A stretch of DNA of 9,986 bases, taken from contig JBFXEO010000099.1 in NCBI GenBank assembly GCA_050180015.1, positions 1 through 9,986 on the forward strand, written 5' to 3'. This DNA is from JBFXEO01 sp050180015 (GTDB lineage Bacteria > Bacteroidota > Bacteroidia > Bacteroidales > Tenuifilaceae). This document shows positions 1 to 8,302 of this stretch, one piece after another. The position numbers and the translations under genes are program-made. Within the stretch, counting starts at the first letter, position 1. Every line of letters begins with the position of its first letter. The notes beneath the pieces were generated by a model. The model worked only from the letters and a program-made list of their open reading frames with translations, did not search any database and was not told the origin of the DNA.

Positions 1-1691
1 TTCCGATCTGGTTTGCCGGGCGTAACTTCGTAGCCAAACTCAATGCTTCCCCGGTTGGTAAATTTTAGTGCATTCCCAATTAAATTGCTTAAGATTTGAC
101 GCAAGCGGACCTTATCCACCGTCACGTTCGAATCCAAATCGGAGAGCGAAGTTATAACCCTTAAACTAATTCCTTGTTCGGCCAGGTCAGGGTTTGCCGT
201 ATGGTAGAATGAGTATATCTCGTTCAGCAAGGAGTTTAAATTAAGTGATTCCGGGTTAATCTTTAGCTGGTTTGCCTCAATTTTAGAAATATCAATAATA
301 TCGTTAATCAGGCTAAGCAAATGATCGGCGCTATTGCATATAATGTTCAAAAACTTCAATGTTGCACTTTTCCCTGTTTCAGGATAATTCCTTAAATACT
401 CGGCAAATCCCACGATACCGTTCAGGGGTGTTCTGATTTCGTGACTCACGTTGGCCAAAAAGGCAGATTTTAACCGATCAGACTCTTCGGCCTTATCGAG
501 CGCATCAACCAGGGCTTTCTCGTACCTTTTATGCTCGCTAATATCAGTCCCAATGCCAAGTATCAGCTCTTTATTGTTGAATACCACCCTGCGCTTTAGG
601 ACATTAACCGTATGCACTTTCCCGTCAACAAATGTCAACTTTTCCTCGGCCTCAACAAGGGAATCGGACCTTAACGCTTCGCCATCGCTCAGCTTACAGC
701 TCTTTATTTCTTCGGGGGTTAGAGAGATTTCGGGTGTATCATACCCTATTACATCTCTGAAATACCTGTTAATGAAAGAATAAGTTCCATCAGGAGCGGA
801 CATCCATATACCTATCGGGGCAACGTTTACTATGGTATCGAGTAAGTTTTTCTGGTTATTCAACTCCACCTCCGCCTCTTTCCGCTCAGTAATATCCTTC
901 AGCGCGCTGATAAACCTCACCGAAGTTCCCTTCTCGTCATACTCGGGATACACCGTATTATTAATCCAAAAAATTTTCCCATTCCTGGCCATAATTCTAA
1001 AATCGAGAGAAACTTTTTCTTCTAATTTGATGCGATCTAAAGCGGAATTGAATGCTGGCAAATCTTCGGGGTGAATAATTTCTCGCCATTTACCAATAGA
1101 GTTTAAGTCATCAGGGCTATAGCCAACCAAACTAGAAAAAGAATCGCTGATGATTTCCCCGTTAAAGGTTCCATCGGCATTAAAGGTTAACACAGAAGAA
1201 GCATCGGTAGTAATAGATGAAATAATCCTGAAGTACTGCTCCTTTCTCCCCAATTCCTGCTCGGCGGTTTTCCTTGCTGTAACATCTTCAACTATTCCAA
1301 ATCCCCCGATAACATTTCTATTATCTTCAGAAAATATTGGTAGTGTTTTTAAGTTGATATAAGTTTCTGCATTGCCCTGCAGGGAGTGTACAACACCTTC
1401 ATAGTATCCCTGTTTTCCTGAAATTGCTTCATCCAAAGCTGACAAAGCATTTTTATCGTTAAGCTGGTTTACCCTTAATCCTATAAGTTTAGCCTTATCG
1501 GAGTGGAATATTTCAGCAAACCTATCGTTGCAGTCAATAACTTCGGTATCAACGTTAAACTGAAAAATACCGATTGACAGTTTTTCAAAAAGTAAACGAT
1601 ACTTTTTCTCGTAATCAAGATTATCATCGTTCACGTTACCCTGATTGGAATTATCCCGGGGAGGCTTCCGGTTTGGCATATTGCTTCGCAT
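1..1691 (-). CDS. PAS-domain sensor histidine kinase (3' end outside window)
   Basis: The reading frame is open from an ATG at 1691 to the left edge, giving 563 codons; the C-terminus is missing. An in-frame TAA lies three codons before this ATG, so no earlier start is possible; a second ATG lies four codons inside. Three PAS/PAC units are visible: about residues 29-140 (ending in EDVTARK), 150-272 (ending in KDITERKEAE, with the PAS_3-type IIHPEDLP) and 282-390 (ending in GTDISEHK). A dimerisation/phosphoacceptor domain follows, with NVSHEIRTPLNG and phospho-acceptor His417. The ATPase domain begins about residue 525 with the N-box LRQILSNLIGNALKFT; the G-boxes, and any receiver domain, lie outside. 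There is no signal peptide or membrane segment, so it should sense a cytoplasmic or diffusible signal. It lies 88 bases after metF on the same strand with no clear terminator between. Ligand and partner regulator cannot be told from the sequence. Family assignment is firm; pathway is unknown. Confidence 0.95.
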   Translation of the reverse strand, partial: MRSNMPNRKPPRDNSNQGNVNDDNLDYEKKYRLLFEKLSIGIFQFNVDTEVIDCNDRFAEIFHSDKAKLIGLRVNQLNDKNALSALDEAISGKQGYYEGVVHSLQGNAETYINLKTLPIFSEDNRNVIGGFGIVEDVTARKTAEQELGRKEQYFRIISSITTDASSVLTFNADGTFNGEIISDSFSSLVGYSPDDLNSIGKWREIIHPEDLPAFNSALDRIKLEEKVSLDFRIMARNGKIFWINNTVYPEYDEKGTSVRFISALKDITERKEAEVELNNQKNLLDTIVNVAPIGIWMSAPDGTYSFINRYFRDVIGYDTPEISLTPEEIKSCKLSDGEALRSDSLVEAEEKLTFVDGKVHTVNVLKRRVVFNNKELILGIGTDISEHKRYEKALVDALDKAEESDRLKSAFLANVSHEIRTPLNGIVGFAEYLRNYPETGKSATLKFLNIICNSADHLLSLINDIIDISKIEANQLKINPESLNLNSLLNEIYSFYHTANPDLAEQGISLRVITSLSDLDSNVTVDKVRLRQILSNLIGNALKFTNRGSIEFGYEVTPGKPDR

Positions 1692-1779
1692 ACGTTTAAC
1701 TTATAAGAAGTTAATATATTACGTAAAGTAATACAAATTAAGGCAAAAAGCAACCGCCGCCTGAGAAAATAAATATGGC

Positions 1780-2733
1780 TTAAAATACGGCCCGGGCAAT
1801 ACCCGAAATATTGCTTGCCCGGCCCATAGTGTAGAAGTGAATTGCAGGAACGTTGGCGGCCCTCAGCTCTTTGGCCTGCATGGTTGCCCATTCAATCCCG
1901 ACCTGATAAACCTCCTTGTTGGAAGGGCACTTTTCAATTTCGCGTACAAATTCTTCCGGAATATGGGTGTTAAAAACCCTGGGCAACAGGTTAACGTGCT
2001 CCTTTACGGTAATTGGCTTAATACCGGGGATAATGGGGACATTAATTCCTGCGGTTCTACATTTATCAACAAAGGTGAAATACTTCCTATTGTCAAAAAA
2101 CAGCTGGGTTACTATGTAGCTGGCCCCGGCCTCAACCTTCTCTTTCAGATGCTTAATATCTGATTCAACATTGGGTGACTCTGGATGTTTCTCCGGGTAA
2201 CCGGCAACTCCAACGCAAAAGTTGGTCGGTTCGGCCTTCTCCATTATATTTTCCAGGTATATCCCGTTATTCAGATTTTTAACCTGGCTCACCAAATCCA
2301 CGGCGTGAGAATGTCCGCCCGGTTTCGGCTCAAACTTGCCGGTAACCTTATCGGCATCGCCACGAAGTACCAGCACATTCTGTATATTCAAAAAATCCAA
2401 ATCGATAAGGGCGTCCTCTGTTTCCTGCATATCAAAACCACCACAGATCAGGTGTGGAACAACATCTATCGTATAGCGCTGCTGAATTGCCGCCGATACG
2501 CCAACGGTTCCCGGACGGCGGCGCACCTTCACAAGTTCAGCCCCCCCCGGCGAACCCGGACGGTAAACGACCTCCTCGCGATGATACGTGATATTGATAT
2601 ACGCCGGATTAAACTCTATTAACCTATCAATTGTATCGAAAATGGTTTGGATGTTATGCCCCTTCAATGGCGGCAGCAGCTCAAAGGAAAATAAAGTTGA
2701 TTTAGAGTTGTTTATGGTGTCTATTACTTTCAT
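1780..2733 (-). CDS. metF: 5,10-methylenetetrahydrofolate reductase (MetF)
   Basis: This cytoplasmic flavoenzyme reduces 5,10-methylene-THF to 5-methyl-THF, the methyl donor used by MetH, which is also encoded in this window. The 317 residues cover the single catalytic TIM barrel of bacterial MetF (E. coli about 296), with no C-terminal regulatory domain. Family motifs in order are: SFELLPP with the conserved Glu18, LRGD at 123-126, AGYPEKHPE at 177-185, VTQLFFD at 208-214, IPGIKP at 235-240 and HFYTMGRA at 299-306. The extra length relative to E. coli is mainly a loop at about residues 55-75 (RPGSPGGAELVKVRRRPG), which contains a run of eight G on the coding strand. The start is ATG. Upstream, a TTG (2785-2787) and a TATTTCG (2758-2764) about 20 bases apart give a weak Bacteroidetes-like promoter, so metF may have its own transcript as well as read-through from the ABC genes 91 bases upstream. 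Function is very secure. Confidence 0.97.
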   Translation of the reverse strand: MKVIDTINNSKSTLFSFELLPPLKGHNIQTIFDTIDRLIEFNPAYINITYHREEVVYRPGSPGGAELVKVRRRPGTVGVSAAIQQRYTIDVVPHLICGGFDMQETEDALIDLDFLNIQNVLVLRGDADKVTGKFEPKPGGHSHAVDLVSQVKNLNNGIYLENIMEKAEPTNFCVGVAGYPEKHPESPNVESDIKHLKEKVEAGASYIVTQLFFDNRKYFTFVDKCRTAGINVPIIPGIKPITVKEHVNLLPRVFNTHIPEEFVREIEKCPSNKEVYQVGIEWATMQAKELRAANVPAIHFYTMGRASNISGIARAVF

Positions 2734-2824
2734 TTCGCGAAAAGTTAAAAAGTTAATCGAAATACAATCTAACTAAAACCGTTTCAATGCTGTCCCTTTT
2801 TTGACATCTTTCATTTTCATTGCA

Positions 2825-3511
2825 TTACTCAATTAGTTCATCTATTAGTTTCTCATTTTTATTTTCAATTGAATCAAATATTTCTTTTTCAAATTCTACA
2901 AATTCATTCCTGTCTTTACTGTATCTAATCTTCCCGTTTTCAAGATAGTGAATAAGGTCGCACAAGTTTGTTAGTGTTTCAATTATGTGGGAGGTAATGA
3001 TTATCGTCTTTCCTTTTTCCTTTAAGCGCAATAAAATCATTCGAATAATCCTGCAAGCCTCAATATCTAAACCATTAAATGGCTCATCGAGTATCATTAA
3101 AGGTTTATTTTGTTTTAAGATACTCAGGAATGCAAGCTTTTTCTTCATTCCTGTTGAATAGTTGTCCACTATGTTGTCCAGAGGTAATGCAAATAGTTTG
3201 TTCCATTGTTCAATATCAAAATTCTGATTTTTAAATAAACTAAGGTACTCTCTACCTGTAATATTGGAATAAAAAAAAACTTCTGTTTCCAAATATGCGA
3301 TAATTTTCTTGGTTACTTTTTGGTTATCTATAAATATTATCCCATTATCTGCTTTTTTAAGGCCAAAAATAGCATTTAGAAGTGTCGTTTTTCCTGCGCC
3401 ATTTAAACCAACAATTCCATGAATTAACCCATTATCAAGAGAAAGTTCAAGATTGTCAATGACCTTTTTTTCTGAGCTATATGATATAGTTAATTTGTTA
3501 ATGGTAATCAT
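2825..3511 (-). CDS. ABC transporter ATP-binding protein
   Basis: A 228-residue single nucleotide-binding domain, the usual size for an ABC-2 type ATPase. Walker A is GLNGAGKT at 35-42, Walker B is PLMILDEP at 137-144 with Glu143 as catalytic base, the D-loop is NGLD at 146-149, and the switch His is His175 in IIITSH. The signature motif is YSTGMKKKL (118-126), so the usual LSGG is YSTG. The Q-loop reads YLETE where many relatives have YLPQE, so its Gln is replaced (Thr76 by simple alignment). The ATG start lies inside the 3' end of the membrane protein gene with a 14-base overlap, which suggests translational coupling and a shared complex. It would power transport, most likely export or lipid/peptide handling by analogy with ABC-2 systems, but the substrate is unknown. 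The gene is AT-rich: 13 of 60 bases are G or C at 2821-2880, against 28 of 60 at 4681-4740 in metH. The ATPase call is firm; the role is not. Confidence 0.93.
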   Translation of the reverse strand: MITINKLTISYSSEKKVIDNLELSLDNGLIHGIVGLNGAGKTTLLNAIFGLKKADNGIIFIDNQKVTKKIIAYLETEVFFYSNITGREYLSLFKNQNFDIEQWNKLFALPLDNIVDNYSTGMKKKLAFLSILKQNKPLMILDEPFNGLDIEACRIIRMILLRLKEKGKTIIITSHIIETLTNLCDLIHYLENGKIRYSKDRNEFVEFEKEIFDSIENKNEKLIDELIE

Positions 3512-4445
3512 TTAAGTAATAATTAAGTTTATTAATTGATTTTAAATAGAACCAAATAGCCAAAGACCAAACCAGAGGTAAAAATATTGGAATTATTCCG
3601 CCTAGTGCTCCAATGCCCCCAAAAGTTTGGGCAGCAGGAGACTTTGTGTTTGGTTCGTAAAAAGCATACTTAACCATTATTATGTAAATATGCAGAAAAA
3701 CAAAAATTATGAATTCGGCAACCGGAATATACCATTTATCAAAATTAAATATCAGATACAATCCAATCAATGGCATTACTACAACTGAAAACAATTGGAT
3801 TTGTCGTTTGACTTTATGCAATAAAAATTTACGGGGAGCAAACTCGTACGATAACAAAACTTGGTATGGTTCACATCTCTCAAAAAAACTGAATGTTAAG
3901 ATTCCCAAAATAAAAATTACCGTTGGTACACTACCAATAAAAAAAGGTGTCAAGGCTGCAATAATCCATGTTGGAACAATAATAAAAAATTGTTTTCTTA
4001 ATCCTGACTTCCATTCAATACAATCAGGTGGAATCAAATCCTGGAGTTTAGTGTTTAAACTTTTTCCTGTGGGGGGGGCATCAAGATGGACAATAATTAG
4101 CAATCCAAAAAACAATGTAATCGTTGGAATCCATTGTCCATGAAACATTAAACAAAAAAGAACTGGAGTAGATATTGCGATGTATTCAGTCAGGATAATA
4201 GATTTAAAACCGGGAAAATGGCTTTTGAGAAATAACTTATCACTCCGGCCCAGCTGTATCATTAAGAGTAATACCAATAATCCCAGGCTAATATATTGGG
4301 ATGTTGATTCATTCGAAGTCTTGGTAAACAACATGATTCCTAAAAATCCCATCAGCCCAAGCAAGAAAACTATTCGAAAAAAGCCAATTCCAATCAGACC
4401 TCGATATATTTGTTTTAATCTTATTATCAATAGCGTTCTAATCAT
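3498..4445 (-). CDS. multi-spanning membrane protein, probable ABC transporter permease
   Basis: I do not recognise a named family in this 315-residue protein. It has about eight or nine hydrophobic segments: roughly residues 20-41, 50-66, 82-101, 103-120, 153-187 (probably two), 216-234, 238-261 and 276-302. A polar loop lies at about 121-152, and short Lys/Arg-rich stretches between segments suit an inner-membrane protein. There is no cleavable signal peptide. Its 3' end overlaps the ABC ATPase gene by 14 bases, and this is the main reason to call it the membrane partner of that ATPase. The ATG start is preceded by AAGGA about eight bases upstream, a reasonable ribosome binding site, and it begins 25 bases after the metH stop, so it is probably co-transcribed with metH. 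A run of eight C on the coding strand encodes part of Ala-Pro-Pro (123-125) in the polar loop; slippage there would break the gene and could be polar on the ATPase. An uncharacterised membrane protein is the fallback call. Confidence 0.8.
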   Translation of the reverse strand: MIRTLLIIRLKQIYRGLIGIGFFRIVFLLGLMGFLGIMLFTKTSNESTSQYISLGLLVLLLMIQLGRSDKLFLKSHFPGFKSIILTEYIAISTPVLFCLMFHGQWIPTITLFFGLLIIVHLDAPPTGKSLNTKLQDLIPPDCIEWKSGLRKQFFIIVPTWIIAALTPFFIGSVPTVIFILGILTFSFFERCEPYQVLLSYEFAPRKFLLHKVKRQIQLFSVVVMPLIGLYLIFNFDKWYIPVAEFIIFVFLHIYIIMVKYAFYEPNTKSPAAQTFGGIGALGGIIPIFLPLVWSLAIWFYLKSINKLNYYLNDYH

Positions 4446-4470
4446 ATACAGTATCCTTCACATCAATTGT

Positions 4471-7400
4471 CTATCTATACGCTAAATATGTTGGTATAAA
4501 TTTCTCAACATCATCGGTACTTATACCCAAACGCTTTGCGTAATCGGCAACCTGATCCCTATCAATTCTCCCAACGTTAAAATATCGCGATTCAGGGTGT
4601 GAGAATAGATACCCGGCCACCGACGCCCCGGGGCTCATGGCTAAATTCTCGGTTAATGTCATTCCGGTTACCCTTGTTGCATCAAGCAAATTGAATATAA
4701 ATTGCTTACCGCGATGATCGGGGCAGGCTGGATAACCCGGTGCCGGCCTTATACCCACGTAACGTTCTGCCAGTAGCTGTTGCAAAGGCAAATCCTCGTT
4801 GGGGTTGTAGCCCCAAATTTCCTTACGAGCCTTTAGGTGCAGCAACTCGGCAAACGCTTCGGCGAGTCTATCGGCCAATATTTTAACCATTATCGACTTA
4901 AAATCATCGCCGGCAGAACGGTACTCCGCCGCAAGTTCATCGGCCCCAATTCCGGCAGTAACGGCAAAGCAGCCAAACCAATCGGGGTGTTTCGAATCTC
5001 CAGGCGATACATAATCGGCAAGGCAAAGGTTCGGAGAGCCGTCATCCTTTTTTTCCTGATTCCGCAGCTGAGGAATTACAGCCAGCGTTTTGTCCCTTGT
5101 TTCATCGGCATAAATTTCGATATCATCGCCGTTGGATGCTGCTGGGAATATACCCACTACTCCGGATGCTTTCAGACGTTTTTGGCTAATCACCTCGTCG
5201 AGCAACTCGTTAGCCTCGGTATAAAGGCGTTTTGCCTCGGCTCCTTTAACGGGATCGTTAAAAATATCAGGGTATTTACCCGAGATATCCCATGAAAAGA
5301 AAAAGAATGTCCAATCAATATACTCTCTAATTTCATCAAGCGGAAAATTACTAAAATCAATCACTCCAGTTTTAGCTGGCTTTGGTGGAATATAGCTTTC
5401 CCACGGAAAATCAAATGAATTTTTTCTTGCAGCCTCAAGAGAAACAAGTGCCGGCCTCCTTCCGGTGTAATCACTCCGCAGCTTGCTGTATTTTTCCTTG
5501 ATGTGTTTTATATAACCGCCCTTTTTCTCCTGATTTAGAAGGTTGGAAGCTACCCCGCTTGCCTTCGATGCATCCTTAACGTGAACCACAGAACCGGAGT
5601 AATCCGTATCGATACGTAAGGCTGTATGCAACTCCGATGTTGTTGCACCGCCAATAAGTACAGGTATTTGTATATTATGACGTTCCAGTTCCCGAACTAC
5701 ATGGGCCATTTCGTCGAGCGATGGCGTTATAAGTCCGCTTAAACCTAAAATATCAGCTTTCTGTGCTATAACTTCTTCAATGATTTTTTCGGCTGGTACC
5801 ATTACGCCCAAGTCCACAATTTTATAACCATTGCAGGCCAATACCACACCAACAATATTTTTTCCAATATCGTGAACATCGCCCTTGACAGTTGCCATAA
5901 CAATGGTGCCCTTTTTGGCCTGATTTTCCTCCAGCTCAGCGGTTCCGTAAAGGTAAGGTTCAAGTACCTTAACCGCCGATTTCATAACACGAGCACTTTT
6001 TACTACCTGTGGAAGGAACATTCTGCCGGAGCCAAACAAATCGCCAACCTCGCCCATACCATCCATCAGCGGGCCTTCAATAACATGGATTGCTGAGCCC
6101 AATGTATTGTAGGCCTCCAGGGTATCGTCCTCAATATACTCCGTAATACCTTTTACCAGCGCGTGCTGCAAACGTTTTGTAACAGGTGCGTTGCGCCATT
6201 CCTGAACTGCATGTACTTCCGTTTTTTCCGGCGATATATTTTGAGCAAAAGTAAGCAGCCGCTCCGTTGCGTCGCGCCGACGGTTAAGAACCAAATCCTC
6301 TGTTAATGTAAGTAAATCTGGCTCTATTGCCGTATAAACCTGCAACATCGAAGGGTTTACAATTCCCATATCCATTCCGGCATTTATTGCATGGTACAGG
6401 AAAACGGAATGGATTGCCTCCCGGATAACATTATTTCCCCTGAATGAAAACGAAAGGTTGCTTACACCGCCACTTACCTTCGTATTAGGAAGATTTTGCT
6501 TGATCCAACGGCATGTTTCTATAAAACTTACAGCCTGAGTGGAATGCTCAATCATTCCTGTTCCAATGGCAAGAATATTCGGATCGAAAATTATATTCTC
6601 GGACTGGTAGCCAACAATATCGGTTAAAATTCGATACGAACGCTCAGCAACTTTTATTCGGTGTTCCGTCGTTACTGCCTGCCCATTCTCGTCGAAAAGC
6701 ATTACAACTACTGCCGCACCGTACCGCTTAATCAACTTTGCCCGACGAATAAATTCAGCCTCTCCTTCCTTTAAACTTATGGAATTGACAATGCTTTTAC
6801 CCTGCGTGCATTTTAGCCCAGCCTCAATCGCTTCGAACCTCGATGAATCAATCATCACCGGAACTTTGGCAATATCGGGTTCAGCTGCAATCAGGTTTAT
6901 AAATTCGGTCATTGCCCGGGGAGCATCAATTAACGCATCGTCCATGCATATATCAATGGCCTGTGCTCCGCCTTCAACCTGCTCGCGGGCTACAAAAAGC
7001 GCATCGGCGTACTTGCCTTCGGCAATCAACCTGGCAAACTTTTTTGAACCAGCCACGTTGGTTCGCTCGCCAATGTTCACAAAGTTGGTATCGGGGCGAA
7101 TTTCCAGCAACTCCAACCCGCTCAGCTTTGTATTGCTCGCAATATTCGGGAAAACCCTTGGTGAGTATTTAGGGGCAAGTGCTGCTATTTTTTCAATATG
7201 CAATGGCGTTGTTCCGCAGCAACCGCCCACAATATTTACCAAGCCCAGCTGGAGCATTTGCTCTACAACCGCCGCCATTTGCCCGGCAGGCTGATCGTAC
7301 TCGCCCAGCTGATTGGGCAATCCGGCATTGGGATGAACGCTAACCCTAAACCTGGTTTTCTGCGAAAGTTCCTCCACGTAAGGCAAAAGTTGCTCGGCGC

Positions 7401-8142
7401 CAAAGGCGCAATTCAACCCAACGCTCAAAAGCGGAAAATGCGAAACCGACGCAAGGAAAGCCTCCAACGTTTGACCGGCCAGCAATCTACCACTAGTATC
7501 GGCAATGGTTGCAGAAACCATAACGGGCACATCTTTTTGCAAACTTTCCAGAACCTGGGCAATTGCAAAAAGCGCGGCCTTGGCATTTAACGTATCAAAT
7601 ATTGTTTCTACCAGCAAAATATCAACGCCACCCTCAACAAGTGCCTTTGCCTGCTGTCCATAGGCCATTGCCAAATCATCAAAACTAACCGCCCGATAAC
7701 CGGGACGGTTAACATCGGGCGACATGGAAGCCGTACGATTTGTTGGCCCCATGGATCCGGCAACCAATCTTGGTTTATCGGGGTTTAACCGCGTAAACTC
7801 GTCGGCAACTTTGCGGGCGAGTTTAGCCCCTTCAAAATTTATTTTCTCAACCCAGCCCTGCGTTCCGTATTCCGACTGCGATATAGCCGTTGCATTAAAA
7901 GTGTTGGTTTCGATGATATCGGCCCCCGCTTTCAGGTAATCGCGATGGATCGATTCAATTACATCGGGACGGGTAAGAACCAACAAATCGTTATTACCCT
8001 TTAAACTCAGCGTATGGTTGGCAAATACCGATCCCCGAAAATCGGCCTCCTGCAGCTTGAATCGCTGAATCATTGTACCCGTTGCCCCATCGAGCACAAG
8101 AATGCGCCGCGAAAGCAAGTCGTTTATTCTACTTTTGTTCAT
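4471..8142 (-). CDS. metH: cobalamin-dependent methionine synthase (MetH)
   Basis: Transfers the methyl group of 5-methyl-THF to homocysteine through methylcobalamin, giving methionine and THF in the cytoplasm. All modules of the full-length enzyme are present (1223 residues from the ATG; E. coli 1227). Residue numbers count from that ATG. The homocysteine domain (about 9-325) has zinc ligands Cys245 in GLNCAFG and Cys308/Cys309 in GGCCGTTP. The pterin domain (about 350-610) has FVNIGERTNVAGS and SGGVSNLSFSFRGN. A helical cap (about 645-735) leads to the cobalamin domain with DVHDIGKNIVG, where His757 is the lower cobalt ligand, and IGGATTS. The activation domain (about 895-1223) has RPAPGYPACPDH with Arg1132 and Tyr1137 for S-adenosylmethionine-dependent reactivation. 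Start choice is open. ATG at 8142 fits the family's N-terminal length, but a TTG at 8157, five codons upstream and in frame, is the one properly spaced from a strong GAGGTGAT. An upstream TGA at 8164-8166 rules out anything longer. It is first in a minus-strand block and divergent from the nuclease gene. Confidence 0.97.
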   Translation of the reverse strand: MNKSRINDLLSRRILVLDGATGTMIQRFKLQEADFRGSVFANHTLSLKGNNDLLVLTRPDVIESIHRDYLKAGADIIETNTFNATAISQSEYGTQGWVEKINFEGAKLARKVADEFTRLNPDKPRLVAGSMGPTNRTASMSPDVNRPGYRAVSFDDLAMAYGQQAKALVEGGVDILLVETIFDTLNAKAALFAIAQVLESLQKDVPVMVSATIADTSGRLLAGQTLEAFLASVSHFPLLSVGLNCAFGAEQLLPYVEELSQKTRFRVSVHPNAGLPNQLGEYDQPAGQMAAVVEQMLQLGLVNIVGGCCGTTPLHIEKIAALAPKYSPRVFPNIASNTKLSGLELLEIRPDTNFVNIGERTNVAGSKKFARLIAEGKYADALFVAREQVEGGAQAIDICMDDALIDAPRAMTEFINLIAAEPDIAKVPVMIDSSRFEAIEAGLKCTQGKSIVNSISLKEGEAEFIRRAKLIKRYGAAVVVMLFDENGQAVTTEHRIKVAERSYRILTDIVGYQSENIIFDPNILAIGTGMIEHSTQAVSFIETCRWIKQNLPNTKVSGGVSNLSFSFRGNNVIREAIHSVFLYHAINAGMDMGIVNPSMLQVYTAIEPDLLTLTEDLVLNRRRDATERLLTFAQNISPEKTEVHAVQEWRNAPVTKRLQHALVKGITEYIEDDTLEAYNTLGSAIHVIEGPLMDGMGEVGDLFGSGRMFLPQVVKSARVMKSAVKVLEPYLYGTAELEENQAKKGTIVMATVKGDVHDIGKNIVGVVLACNGYKIVDLGVMVPAEKIIEEVIAQKADILGLSGLITPSLDEMAHVVRELERHNIQIPVLIGGATTSELHTALRIDTDYSGSVVHVKDASKASGVASNLLNQEKKGGYIKHIKEKYSKLRSDYTGRRPALVSLEAARKNSFDFPWESYIPPKPAKTGVIDFSNFPLDEIREYIDWTFFFFSWDISGKYPDIFNDPVKGAEAKRLYTEANELLDEVISQKRLKASGVVGIFPAASNGDDIEIYADETRDKTLAVIPQLRNQEKKDDGSPNLCLADYVSPGDSKHPDWFGCFAVTAGIGADELAAEYRSAGDDFKSIMVKILADRLAEAFAELLHLKARKEIWGYNPNEDLPLQQLLAERYVGIRPAPGYPACPDHRGKQFIFNLLDATRVTGMTLTENLAMSPGASVAGYLFSHPESRYFNVGRIDRDQVADYAKRLGISTDDVEKFIPTYLAYR

Positions 8143-8162
8143 CAACTTAAGTTTCAAATAAT

Positions 8163-8182
8163 ATCACCTCAAAAGTGAGGCA
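8163..8182 (-). promoter_or_regulatory. metH ribosome binding site inside a small hairpin
   Basis: On the metH strand GAGGTGAT (8170 down to 8163) matches the 16S anti-Shine-Dalgarno sequence well. It is followed after five bases by TTG (8157) and after twenty by ATG (8142). The GAGG part is the 3' arm of a stem CCTCA-CTTT-TGAGG (8180-8167), which two G-U pairs can lengthen to seven pairs. Strong Shine-Dalgarno sequences are not typical of Bacteroidota genes, and here one is largely paired. Whether the hairpin controls translation is inference. Confidence 0.5.
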
Positions 8183-8302
8183 CAAAGTAAAACTATATTT
8201 TTAAATTCTTCATTAATAATTACAAATCGTTACCCGTGTAGCTAAGCGTTCCGGGAGAAAGTAAATCTATTCCTTCTATAAAAGAATAGTAGTTGAATAG
8301 TG

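Noticed and set aside
1731..1770. Possible terminator between metF and the kinase gene
   Set aside because: AGGC and GCCT can pair, but with a 14-base loop and no following T-run. Too weak to call.
2786..2812. Possible terminator between the ABC ATPase gene and metF
   Set aside because: On the minus strand TGTC-AAAAAAGG-GACA gives only four pairs and no T-run follows, so it is not a convincing intrinsic terminator.
4696..4730. MetH activation domain lesion or truncation
   Set aside because: The SAM-binding motif RPAPGYPACPDH and the C-terminus through the final motifs are intact. The Phe run after Asp-Trp-Thr (E. coli has Pro there) looks like lineage variation, not damage.
4837..7939. Many plus-strand open frames opposite metH
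   Set aside because: They are antisense to a fully motif-supported metH frame and their translations show no recognisable domains, so they are shadows of its codon pattern.
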